The translations under genes and the position numbers were made by a program. A DNA stretch of 5,837 bases from Gammaproteobacteria bacterium (lineage in GTDB: Bacteria > Pseudomonadota > Gammaproteobacteria > SZUA-229). Location of the stretch: NCBI GenBank assembly GCA_030641945.1, contig DAOWLL010000126.1:1-5837 (forward strand), in the 5' to 3' direction. Shown one piece after another: positions 1 to 5,837 of the stretch. Each line of letters opens with the position of its first letter. Within the stretch, counting starts at the first letter, position 1. Under the pieces are notes generated by a model. It did not search any database. It saw only the letters and a list, made by a program, of their open reading frames with translations, and was not told the origin of the DNA.

Positions 1-18
1 GTCTTGGACGAGCTTGAC

Positions 19-240
19 GGGGTTTATCCCCCTTGAAGTTTGCCGAGGCATTTGCCTTTGGTAGGGAAAATCCGGCATGGACGTCGGATTTAGTCATGTC
101 GAGCCCGGACGGCGAGTCAGGACGGCCCGTAGGCAAAGGTGAATGCCTCGGGGACCCGATAGGGCAAACTGGCCGGGGTGCCTTTTCTTTTGGTTACTTT
201 TCTTTGGGCATGCAAAGAAAAGTGACTCGCCATCAAGGCG
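19..240. repeat. Structured intergenic repeat-like element with nested inverted repeats
   Basis: No credible gene lies here, but the block is highly self-complementary. An outer arm at 37-44 (AGTTTGCC) matches 163-170 (GGCAAACT) perfectly. An 18-bp arm at 43-60 pairs with 134-151, and its only two non-Watson-Crick positions are G-T, so as RNA the whole arm would pair. The outer and 18-bp arms share bases 43-44. Inside it, AAATCCG (68-74) pairs with CGGATTT (85-91), and GGG (64-66) can pair with CCC (126-128). A separate long hairpin follows at 192-227, then a small one: CGCC (228-231) with GGCG (237-240). Wobble-preserving pairing suggests a folded RNA or a palindromic mobile-type repeat. From memory, the pyrimidine/purine hairpin followed by CGCC..GGCG resembles intergenic elements that recur in proteobacterial genomes; I cannot confirm copy number here. 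The left boundary may lie outside the window. Confidence 0.6.
192..227. repeat. Long hairpin, 15-bp arms
   Basis: Bases 192-206 and 213-227 form an inverted repeat around a 6-nt loop (GGCATG). The inner 11 bp (196-206 with 213-223) are perfect. Outside them come one G-T pair (195/224), two normal pairs and a closing G-T pair (192/227). One arm is pyrimidine-rich and the other purine-rich. There is no T-run after either side, so it is not an obvious rho-independent terminator. It is the most conserved-looking part of the larger element around it. Confidence 0.7.
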
Positions 241-257
241 AAATAAAATATTTATTT
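241..257. repeat. Small AT-only inverted repeat
   Basis: AAATAAA (241-247) and TTTATTT (251-257) form a perfect 7-bp inverted repeat with a 3-nt loop, immediately after the GC-rich CGCC/GGCG hairpin. It may mark the right edge of the structured element or be chance in AT-rich DNA. Confidence 0.35.
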
Positions 258-309
258 ATGCTAATAACTCATGTTTGCGACTAAAGTCTCCTACGAAACA
301 ACAAAAAAA

Positions 310-336
310 CTCTGTGTACTCTGTGATCTCTGTGGC
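310..336. repeat. Three tandem 9-bp units with CTCTGTG core
   Basis: CTCTGTG occurs at 310-316, 319-325 and 328-334 with an exact period of 9. The last two bases of each unit vary (TA, AT, GC). It lies between the structured element and the SCP2-gene terminator, in otherwise A-rich DNA. The period is a multiple of three, so it reads open in one frame, but no ribosome site or plausible gene goes with it. Function unknown. Confidence 0.7.
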
Positions 337-345
337 AACAATAAA

Positions 346-369
346 AAAGGCCACCTTGCGGTGGCCTTT
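346..369 (-). terminator. Rho-independent terminator of the SCP2-like gene
   Basis: A perfect 10-bp stem joins 346-355 and 360-369 around TTGC. Read on the minus strand, it is GGCCACC, a GCAA (GNRA-type) tetraloop, GGTGGCC, then TTTTTTAT. The stem starts 26 nt after the TAA of the SCP2-like gene. The core has seven base pairs, nearly all G-C, and a direct U-tract follows on the minus strand. On the plus strand the stem is followed only by TTTC, so termination is expected mainly for leftward transcription. Confidence 0.93.
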
Positions 370-395
370 CATAACAATCAAATTTGTGTAAAAAC

Positions 396-788
396 TTACA
401 CGCGTCCCATTGCAGCAAAGCTCTTGATAAATGGTCCTGCCATACGTGGATCTGAAATCATGGCTTTGAAATCGCCTGTCTTGAATTTAAGCTTGCCGGT
501 AGTGAAAGCAAGGCCAAGACCGGTCATGCCGAGTTCCTTGGCCAGCCACTTGTTCCAGTTCTTCTCATCAGCACGCATGTCCCAGTTCAGTTCGCGACCA
601 TCATATGCGCCGGCTTCAACAATTTCACCAACTTTAACTTCAATAAAACCCTCGCATGTGTCATTGCCCGGGTAGCCGTAGCCGATAACCGAGTTAAAAT
701 CGATTTTTGCGAGAGCGTCTTTCAATGCAGGTTCTGCATTCCACTTTTCCTGGAAACCTTTCATCCAGGCATCATCAAATAAAGCCAT
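396..788 (-). CDS. SCP2 sterol-binding domain-like small protein
   Basis: A 130-residue soluble protein beginning MALFDDAW, with no signal peptide or membrane segment. The pattern fits small stand-alone SCP2 (sterol carrier protein 2)-like proteins. An N-terminal amphipathic helix (about 3-29) is followed by beta strands (about 44-61), the segment ELNWDMRA (about 66-73) and the glycine/hydrophobic stretch MTGLGLAFTTGKLKFKTGD (about 88-106). A C-terminal helix ends the protein (DPRMAGPFIKSFAAMG, about 113-128). The family fold makes a hydrophobic tunnel that binds lipids or acyl chains; the actual ligand is unknown. The start at 788 is preferred over an in-frame ATG at 806 because GGAGGT lies just upstream of it, inside the longer reading. 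It stops with TAA 26 nt before a strong terminator, so it ends its transcript. The family call rests on recognition of the sequence pattern, not on a search. Confidence 0.8.
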   Translation of the reverse strand: MALFDDAWMKGFQEKWNAEPALKDALAKIDFNSVIGYGYPGNDTCEGFIEVKVGEIVEAGAYDGRELNWDMRADEKNWNKWLAKELGMTGLGLAFTTGKLKFKTGDFKAMISDPRMAGPFIKSFAAMGRV

Positions 789-979
789 GTAAACCTCCGG
801 AGTCATTCTTAATAGGGCTTATGTAGGGCCCACTCGTTATTGGTCATTGATTCAGACCATCACTAGCATCCAGTGTAAGTGATTGTTATTTGGAATTATT
901 AAGTCACCGGATATAGCCGGCGGGATACTAGCACACAAAAATCTATATCGGAAGGGGTATATGTAAGGCTGTGCGGGTG
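789..979 (-). promoter_or_regulatory. Spacer/leader before the SCP2-like gene, possible weak promoter and small hairpins
   Basis: This 191-nt stretch holds no gene. Inverted repeats visible are GATATAG (910-916) with CTATATC (943-949), ATCACT (859-864) with AGTGAT (878-883), and TGGTC (841-845) with GACCA (855-859). The last two share a base, so they would compete. A weak minus-strand promoter could be TTGTGT (938-933), a 17-nt spacer, and TATATC (915-910). An alternative is a TGC-extended -10 at 930-925 (TAGTAT). No T-run hairpin follows the SPOR gene, so read-through from upstream is also possible. The strong own ribosome site suggests independent expression of the SCP2-like gene, but the promoter assignment is tentative. 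Confidence 0.3.
793..798 (-). promoter_or_regulatory. Strong Shine-Dalgarno site deciding the SCP2-gene start
   Basis: The minus strand reads GGAGGT followed by TTAC and then the ATG at 788-786. This is the best ribosome-binding site in the window. It selects the 130-residue product over the version that is six residues longer and starts at 806, which has no comparable site. Confidence 0.85.
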
Positions 980-1549
980 CTATTTCAGCTCCATTGCCAT
1001 CGCGTTGATGTTGTTTCTATGCAACAGATTCAGATTCTGGTTGAGTTCACGACGGTTATTCACTGGTCCAATGCGCACTCGATGCCATTTTTCCTTATTG
1101 ATGGATACCTGGTTGATGCTGGCTTCGAGGCCGAGCAGGGCAACCGTGGCCTTGAGTTTTTCAGCGTCCTGCCTGCTTCTGAACGAGCCCGCCTGAAGGA
1201 TGTAGCGTTTACTGACATCTTTGCCTGGCTTATTTTTACTTGCCGGCGGCCTGATTTCTTCTTCCGGGATCAATACCTCGAGCTCGGGCAGGATTGTGTA
1301 AAAGTTGAATTTCGGTTCCTGTTTGTTTGCTGTTTCCGATTTCGATGCCGTACCGGTTTTCTTCTGTTTGATCTTTTCAAGTTCGGTTTTAACGGCATCG
1401 CCAAAACTGATTTCAGATGCTGGCTGTTTGTCGAGATAAACCAGAAAGGCGATGAAAAGGCCTATGCTCAGTCCTCCCAGCATCCAGATAAAGCCGGGCA
1501 GAGGTTTTTTCTGCTTCCGGTTTGCGTGTGATTTGTAATCAGCTGGCAT
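980..1549 (-). CDS. SPOR-domain inner-membrane protein, FtsN-like by position and layout
   Basis: A 189-residue bitopic membrane protein. A basic N-terminus (RKQKK, 11-15) precedes one transmembrane segment (about 19-39), giving a cytoplasmic N-terminus and periplasmic bulk. A charged, low-complexity linker (about 52-80) leads to FNFYTILPELEV (81-92), then a second linker. The C-terminal SPOR domain spans about 115-189 (RYILQAGSF...WHRVRIGPV). SPOR domains bind peptidoglycan lacking stem peptides at division sites. It is much shorter than E. coli FtsN (319 residues), but it has the same order of parts and lies near priA as ftsN does in E. coli. The YTILPELE segment may correspond to the essential periplasmic E region of FtsN; that is inference. 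The ATG lies 4 nt after the argS stop with only a weak purine-rich AGAGAG upstream, so translational coupling to argS is likely. A generic SPOR protein is the alternative. Confidence 0.88.
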   Translation of the reverse strand: MPADYKSHANRKQKKPLPGFIWMLGGLSIGLFIAFLVYLDKQPASEISFGDAVKTELEKIKQKKTGTASKSETANKQEPKFNFYTILPELEVLIPEEEIRPPASKNKPGKDVSKRYILQAGSFRSRQDAEKLKATVALLGLEASINQVSINKEKWHRVRIGPVNNRRELNQNLNLLHRNNINAMAMELK

Positions 1550-1553
1550 GGAT

Positions 1554-3314
1554 TTACATACTCTCTGGAGCGCTTACGCCTAACAGATGAAGTCCGTTAT
1601 ATATAACCTGGCGGGTAGCGGAAATCAGGTTGAGGCGGGCATTGCGTATGGCATCATCTTCAACAATGAACTGATGTGCGTTGTAGTAGGTATGAAACTG
1701 ATTCGCCAGTTCGCGTAGATAATGCACAAGCAAGTGTGGCTCGGCATTGATCGCCGCTTTCTCGACCACTTCAGGGTACTTCGCCAGTTGAATGCTGAGG
1801 TCGGTTTCGTGTGATTCGGTCAACAGTTCCAGGTTTTCATTGCCGGCTTCTATATCGTGCGACATGTTCTTTTCGGCCAGTTGCCGCAGTACGCTGCATA
1901 CGCGCGCGTGTGCATACTGGATGTAATACACGGGATTGTCATTACTTTGTGACTTGGCCAGATCCAGGTCAAAGTCCATGTGCTGCTCACACTTGCGCAT
2001 TACATAGAAAAAACGCGCGGCATCATTTCCAACTTCTTCACGCAATTCACGCAGGGTTACAAACGAACCTGAACGCGTCGACATTTGAACGCGTTCACCA
2101 TCGCGGTAAAGAATCGCAAACTGGACTAACAGAATATCCAGCTTGTTCTCATCTTCACCCAGTGCATTGATTGCAGCCTTGACGCGTGGTACGTAGCCAT
2201 GATGGTCTGCACCCCAGATATTGATGACGCGATGGAAGCCGCGTGCAAACTTGTCCAGGTGATAAGCGATATCAGAAGCAAAATAGGTGGCCTGGCCGTT
2301 GTCACGAATGACGACACGGTCTTTTTCATCGCCGAAGTCGGTCGAGCGAAACCAGAGTGCCCCCTTGCTCTCATAGATGTGTCCGCTTTCCTGAAGTTGC
2401 TGCACGGCTTTTTCGATCAGGTTTCTGTCAGCGAGAGTCTGTTCCGAGTACCAGACATCGTAATGTACGCCGAATTCCTCCAGGTCCTCAGCTATATCAG
2501 CAAGAATGGAATCCAGTCCGGCTTCAAACATAACGCGGTAGCCTGCATCGCCCAGTAGCTGCCTGGCACGTTCGATCAGTGCATCGATGTGTATTTCCTT
2601 GTCGCCACCTTCGGGTTCATCAGCTGGAACACCGTTCATGACCTGGTTTGCGTCATGAACAAATACGCCGCCGTGCTTGCTGGCGAGTTCTGCTGCGATG
2701 TCGCGCACGTAATCGCCCTTGTAGGCATTGACCGGAAACGGGACGTCTACATCAAGTTGCTGCAGATAACGCAGCCACACACTGGCTGCAAGTATATTCA
2801 TCTGCCGTCCGGCATCATTGACATAGTATTCGCAGTCCACTTCGTACCCAACAGCACGCATTAATAAGCCAACAGTCGCACCATAGGCGGCGCCGCGGCC
2901 ATGGCCAACGTGCAGCGGGCCGGTTGGGTTGGCAGAAACGAATTCGATCTGCACTTTTTCACCCTGGCCAATCTCACTGGTACCGAAGCGCTCGCCACGG
3001 TCAAGAATCGTGCGGATAATGTCGAGCGTTGTTTGCTGGTGAATGAAAAAATTGATAAATCCCGGGCCGGCAATCTCAACCTTGTGGACATGCTCATCAT
3101 CGGGCAGGGCATCTATCAGGGCCTGTGCCAGCTCGCGCGGGTTCCTGCCTGCAGGCTTGGCCAGCATCATTGCTATATTGCTGGCAAAGTCACCATGCGC
3201 AACATCGCGTGTACGCGTTACCTGGATCCTCGGCTGCAGTGAAGCATCCAGCATCCCCTGCTGCTGTAACTTGTTAACGGCCTGATTGATCAGGTCCTCG
3301 ATGTTGTTTTTCAA
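1554..3314 (-). CDS. argS: Arginyl-tRNA synthetase
   Basis: A class I aminoacyl-tRNA synthetase that joins arginine to tRNA-Arg using ATP, in the cytoplasm. The 586 residues are full length (E. coli ArgS is 577). In order: an N-terminal additional domain (about 1-110); the catalytic Rossmann fold with the HIGH-type motif HVGH (135-138) in [26 protein letters not shown] (about 364-374); and the KMSKS position as QMSTR (410-414). That last divergence is usual for many bacterial ArgRS. A DALR-type anticodon-binding domain follows (about 465-586), including YIQYAHAR. The start codon is TTG at 3314. An in-frame TAA lies only two codons upstream, and [12 protein letters not shown] lines up with the N-terminus of gammaproteobacterial homologues, so TTG is well supported despite no visible Shine-Dalgarno site. 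The TAA is 4 nt before the SPOR gene, consistent with one transcript. Confidence 0.97.
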   Translation of the reverse strand: MKNNIEDLINQAVNKLQQQGMLDASLQPRIQVTRTRDVAHGDFASNIAMMLAKPAGRNPRELAQALIDALPDDEHVHKVEIAGPGFINFFIHQQTTLDIIRTILDRGERFGTSEIGQGEKVQIEFVSANPTGPLHVGHGRGAAYGATVGLLMRAVGYEVDCEYYVNDAGRQMNILAASVWLRYLQQLDVDVPFPVNAYKGDYVRDIAAELASKHGGVFVHDANQVMNGVPADEPEGGDKEIHIDALIERARQLLGDAGYRVMFEAGLDSILADIAEDLEEFGVHYDVWYSEQTLADRNLIEKAVQQLQESGHIYESKGALWFRSTDFGDEKDRVVIRDNGQATYFASDIAYHLDKFARGFHRVINIWGADHHGYVPRVKAAINALGEDENKLDILLVQFAILYRDGERVQMSTRSGSFVTLRELREEVGNDAARFFYVMRKCEQHMDFDLDLAKSQSNDNPVYYIQYAHARVCSVLRQLAEKNMSHDIEAGNENLELLTESHETDLSIQLAKYPEVVEKAAINAEPHLLVHYLRELANQFHTYYNAHQFIVEDDAIRNARLNLISATRQVIYNGLHLLGVSAPESM

Positions 3315-3414
3315 GATGATTTAATTTTTGAGTGACAGTGTTATAACGCAGACTTATTGAACTAATCCAGCTGCGCGATTTTACACGCATATGGCACTTA
3401 ACTGTTAGTTGATC
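3315..3414 (-). promoter_or_regulatory. priA-argS gap with possible argS promoter elements
   Basis: These 100 nt separate the priA TGA from the argS TTG. On the minus strand there are two -10-like hexamers, TAAAAT (3383-3378) and TATAAC (3345-3340), each 5/6 to consensus. Neither has a good -35 at the usual distance. TATAAC would give a leader of about 20 nt. No terminator hairpin with a T-run is visible after priA, so read-through from priA is equally possible. AACT/AGTT (3400-3403 and 3407-3410) makes only a 4-bp inverted repeat. Confidence 0.25.
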
Positions 3415-5643
3415 TCAATATGTGTCGTAGGGATCAATATCAAGAGACCAGCGGACCTTGTTGCCGGTTTTAAGCCGGGTCAGTGATTGCGTCCAAGGCT
3501 GCAGTGCCTGGTGCAATAGCTTGCGCTGGTGCGACTGCAGCATCAGCTGCATGCGGTAGCGTCCTGCACGCTTTTCCATGGGTGCCGGCAGCGGCCCAAA
3601 AACCTCGATACCGCTGCTATCGTATTCGTTCAATAATGCGCGTGCGGACTCCATAAAAGCGGTGCCTGCTTCGGGTTTGATGGCTTCACAGCGCAGCAGA
3701 GCAAGATGTCGGTAGGGTGGGAATCCTGCCTGCTCACGTTCAGTCAGCGCGGCATGTGCAAAGCCGTCGTAGCCCTGGTGCAACAGCGTCTGCAGCAACG
3801 GATGGTCCGGGTGATGCGTCTGGATCAATACTTCCCCCGGCTTTTCAGCACGGCCTGCTCGCCCGGCAACCTGGGTGATGAGCTGTGCCAGATGTTCAGC
3901 GGCACGAAAGTCACCGCTATACAATCCCTGGTCAGTGTCAAGCACACCGACCAGGGTAACGTTGGGAAAATCATGTCCCTTGGCCAGCATCTGCGTACCG
4001 ACCAGTATTCTTGCGTTACCGCTGCGTGCCAGTTCCAGTTTTTCGTGCAATGAGCCTTTGCGTCGCGTGGTGTCGCGATCAATACGCTCGACGCGTATGT
4101 CGGGGTATTGTGATTGCAGTAATTGTTCGATGCGCTCGGTACCGGCGCCGATTGAAATTAATTCGCTGCCGCCACAGTCAGCGCAGCTGTGTGGTACAGC
4201 GCTCTCCGCACCGCAGTGATGGCATCTGAGCAGCTGCCTGCTCTTGTGATAGGTCATGTGTGCATCACAGCGCTTGCATGAAGTTGTCCAGCCGCATTCA
4301 TGGCACATCAGCAGTGGAGAAAAACCGCGCCGGTTCAAAAACAGCAGTACCTGGCCCTGGTTTTGTAAATGCCTGTCGATAGATGCCAGTAGTTTGGGTG
4401 ACAGGCCTTCCTGCAACTTCTGCTTGCACAAATCGACGAGTTCAATGCGAGGCGTCTGGCTGCTGCGAGCGCGCTGCTTGAGTGTATGCAACTGGTAACG
4501 ACCGTTGTAGCAGTTAAACAGGCTTTCCAGTGATGGCGTGGCAGAGCCCATGACAACCGGCACCCCGGCTTGTTGCGCACGCACCAATGCAAGGTCCCTG
4601 GCATTGTAGCGAAAGCCATCCTGTTGTTTGTAGGAGCCGTCATGCTCTTCATCAATGATCACCAGGCCCAGTCGTGGCATCGGTGTAAATACTGCAGAGC
4701 GTGTGCCGATCACCAGTTGAGCACCATTTTGTGCAGCCGTGCTCCATGCGCATAAACGCTGGCTGTCATTCAATCCGGAATGCAGGGATGCAATACGCAC
4801 GCCCAGTCGTTTCCTGAAGCGGTCAGTCAGTTGCGGCGTCAGGCTGATTTCCGGTACCAGCACCAGAACCTGCTTACCGGCAGCAAGAACTTGCTGAGCG
4901 AGTGAAATATAAACTTCTGTTTTACCGCTGCCTGTTATGCCATGTATCAGGTGTGCCCTGTAACCTGCTGCTTGAGACTGAATAGTGTCAATAATCGATT
5001 GCTGTTCTGGATTGAGTTCAGGCCCCGCTTCAGCATTGGCAACAGCCTCAGGTAAACACGGCTGTTCGGATTTGATGACCTGGCCTTTGACAACCAGTGA
5101 TTTCATTGCAGTGCGCCAGTTTTCAAATTGCTGGTTCAGCAGTTCATCGCTGGCGCCACCATCCTGCTGTTGTAGAAAGCGATAGAGTTGGAGCTGCCTG
5201 GGTGCGCGTTTGAATTCTGTATCCGGATCGACAGGCTTTGATCCTGTTCGCCAGATGGCCTGCCCCTTGATAGACGGCGCCTTGCCTTTTCGAAGCAGTG
5301 CCGGCATTGCAGTATGAACAACTTCACCAATCGGATACTGGTAGTAGCTTGCTGCCCATTTCAACAACTTGAGCAGCTCTTTTGGCAGTACAGGCTCGAC
5401 ATCGAATATTGTTTGCACGGCTTTGAGTTTGTTCGCCGGTACTTTTGTAGTATCAGAATGCCCGAGGATGACACCAATCTGAAAACGTCGACCGAAAGGC
5501 ACCTGAACGCGGCATCCGGGATGCAGTGTTTTCTCATCGGCATTATCCGGTGACAGATAATCGAAGTACGAATACAGCGGGGCAGGGACAGCGACTTGAA
5601 CGAATTTTTTCAGCGGTTTCTTGTTGTGCCTGGAATGTTGCAT
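3415..5643 (-). CDS. priA: Primosomal replication-restart helicase PriA
   Basis: A superfamily 2 DNA helicase that recognises stalled or collapsed replication forks and starts primosome loading (PriB/DnaT/DnaC-DnaB in E. coli) away from oriC. It has 742 residues; E. coli PriA has 732. Seen in order: an N-terminal 3'-DNA-end-binding domain (about 13-115: FVQVAVPAPLYSYFDYL, GCRVQVPFGRR); a winged-helix region (about 120-200); Walker A GITGSGKT (235-242); DEEH (331-334); and GSATPS (366-371). The zinc region has eight cysteines in four pairs (447/450, 456/459, 474/477, 487/490). Motifs V-VI follow (VGTQMLAKGHDFP from 548, QVAGRAGR 591-598), then the C-terminal domain. All catalytic residues look intact. 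The start at 5643 adds about 12 basic residues before the conserved FVQVAVP; no clear Shine-Dalgarno site is seen and no better in-frame start exists. It is first in the minus-strand gene row. Confidence 0.98.
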   Translation of the reverse strand: MQHSRHNKKPLKKFVQVAVPAPLYSYFDYLSPDNADEKTLHPGCRVQVPFGRRFQIGVILGHSDTTKVPANKLKAVQTIFDVEPVLPKELLKLLKWAASYYQYPIGEVVHTAMPALLRKGKAPSIKGQAIWRTGSKPVDPDTEFKRAPRQLQLYRFLQQQDGGASDELLNQQFENWRTAMKSLVVKGQVIKSEQPCLPEAVANAEAGPELNPEQQSIIDTIQSQAAGYRAHLIHGITGSGKTEVYISLAQQVLAAGKQVLVLVPEISLTPQLTDRFRKRLGVRIASLHSGLNDSQRLCAWSTAAQNGAQLVIGTRSAVFTPMPRLGLVIIDEEHDGSYKQQDGFRYNARDLALVRAQQAGVPVVMGSATPSLESLFNCYNGRYQLHTLKQRARSSQTPRIELVDLCKQKLQEGLSPKLLASIDRHLQNQGQVLLFLNRRGFSPLLMCHECGWTTSCKRCDAHMTYHKSRQLLRCHHCGAESAVPHSCADCGGSELISIGAGTERIEQLLQSQYPDIRVERIDRDTTRRKGSLHEKLELARSGNARILVGTQMLAKGHDFPNVTLVGVLDTDQGLYSGDFRAAEHLAQLITQVAGRAGRAEKPGEVLIQTHHPDHPLLQTLLHQGYDGFAHAALTEREQAGFPPYRHLALLRCEAIKPEAGTAFMESARALLNEYDSSGIEVFGPLPAPMEKRAGRYRMQLMLQSHQRKLLHQALQPWTQSLTRLKTGNKVRWSLDIDPYDTY

Positions 5644-5716
5644 GCAGACCGCACTATAGCTGATTTTTATTTAATTTAGGTTGAATAATCTAAGTAAAAA
5701 ATCGTCGTGCGGATCA

Positions 5717-5744
5717 ATAATTAGAAAATTGCTTATTTTGTCCA
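5717..5744 (-). promoter_or_regulatory. Candidate priA promoter overlapping a DnaA-like box
   Basis: On the minus strand TGGACA (5744-5739, 5/6 to the -35 consensus) is followed after 16 nt by AATTAT (5722-5717, 4/6 to -10). The -35 overlaps the plus-strand DnaA-like 9-mer at 5738-5746, so DnaA binding there would be expected to affect it. A rival -10, TATAGT (5658-5653, 5/6), lies so close to the priA ATG that it would give an almost leaderless mRNA, but it lacks a -35. The assignment is tentative. Confidence 0.3.
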
Positions 5745-5772
5745 CAGGATCTGTGGATAACTCTGTGGAAAA
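5738..5772. promoter_or_regulatory. Cluster of three DnaA-box-like sites upstream of priA
   Basis: Three 9-mers are packed in 35 bp: TTGTCCACA on the plus strand (5738-5746, one mismatch), TTATCCACA on the minus strand (5760-5752, exact consensus) and TTTTCCACA on the minus strand (5772-5764, one mismatch). The first two face each other and form the palindrome TCCACAG-GAT-CTGTGGA (5741-5757). Its centre includes a GATC (5748-5751); a second GATC is at 5712-5715. The flanks are AT-rich. The exact box with its AGAG/GATC flank resembles the R4-type box of enterobacterial oriC. The likely role is DnaA control of priA; a secondary DnaA binding or origin function is a less likely alternative. Confidence 0.7.
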
Positions 5773-5807
5773 AAAGTTATCAAATGGAGAAATAGCAGTG
5801 TATAAAG

Positions 5808-5825
5808 CCAATTGTAATAAATTGG
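5808..5825. repeat. Short AT-rich inverted repeat near window end
   Basis: CCAATT (5808-5813) and AATTGG (5820-5825) are perfect 6-bp arms around a 6-nt spacer. The 18-bp symmetric site could be an operator or a weak hairpin belonging to a gene beyond the window edge. There is no supporting context inside the window. Confidence 0.3.
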
Positions 5826-5837
5826 TCATATTTTAAC

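Noticed and set aside
33..284. An 83-residue plus-strand reading frame across the structured element, and overlapping frames at 143-391 and 271-675
   Set aside because: They follow inverted-repeat DNA, have no ribosome site, overlap the terminator or the SCP2-like gene on the other strand, and show no domain. They look like repeat-derived or shadow frames.
1..395. CRISPR array or tRNA gene in the gene-free left end
   Set aside because: The only regular repeat is a 9-bp unit with no spacers, and no cloverleaf with T-loop consensus was seen.
410..414. Apparent loss of KMSKS in ArgS (residues 410-414, QMSTR)
   Set aside because: Divergence of this motif is normal in many bacterial arginyl-tRNA synthetases and does not indicate inactivation. 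The coordinates given are residue numbers; the DNA is near 2073-2087.
971..1531. Long 186-residue plus-strand frame opposite the SPOR gene
   Set aside because: It is the antisense shadow of a well-supported SPOR-domain gene. Its composition is rich in Phe and Cys without domain structure, and it has no ribosome site.
1811..2864. Plus-strand frames of 91-119 residues inside argS
   Set aside because: Antisense to intact, fully conserved ArgS sequence. They have no independent evidence.
2881..2935. Dense GC palindromes such as GGCGCCGCGGCC inside argS
   Set aside because: They encode the conserved [11 protein letters not shown] region, so codon use explains them.
5644..5837. The upstream region as the main chromosomal oriC
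   Set aside because: The DnaA boxes are suggestive, but only three are present in the visible 194 nt. No AT-rich 13-mer array is clear, and the neighbouring genes are not those typical of gammaproteobacterial oriC (dnaA, mnmG, rpmH).

Overview
The window looks like chromosomal DNA of a gammaproteobacterium. This rests on the conserved gene order priA, argS, SPOR-domain protein, and on the close match of ArgS and PriA to gammaproteobacterial family members. The species cannot be named from sequence alone. All four convincing genes lie on the minus strand, so the biological reading direction is from high to low coordinates.

Layout in transcription order. Positions 5837-5644 are an AT-rich upstream region with a tight cluster of three DnaA-box-like 9-mers. 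Positions 5643-3415 encode PriA, the replication-restart helicase. A 100-nt gap follows, then argS (3314-1554, TTG start), then after 4 nt a SPOR-domain inner-membrane protein (1549-980) that sits where ftsN is found in relatives. A 191-nt spacer with several small inverted repeats leads to a small SCP2-like (sterol carrier/lipid-binding fold) gene (788-396). That gene has a strong Shine-Dalgarno site and is closed by a textbook rho-independent terminator (369-346). From 345 to 1 I see no gene. This stretch holds a three-copy 9-bp tandem repeat and a strongly self-complementary block (about 19-240) that resembles a dispersed intergenic palindromic element.

The genes are mostly housekeeping: replication restart, arginine charging of tRNA and a cell-division/cell-wall protein. 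argS and the SPOR gene are probably translationally coupled. priA may have its own DnaA-responsive promoter. The SCP2 gene is probably a separate or partly separate unit. It occupies the place where hslV-hslU often follow in related genomes.

I do not see a clear undescribed multi-gene system. The items most worth a second look are the DnaA-box cluster upstream of priA, the structured repeat at the left end, the SCP2-like gene in the ftsN-hslVU neighbourhood, and the FtsN-like membrane-proximal motif in the SPOR protein.
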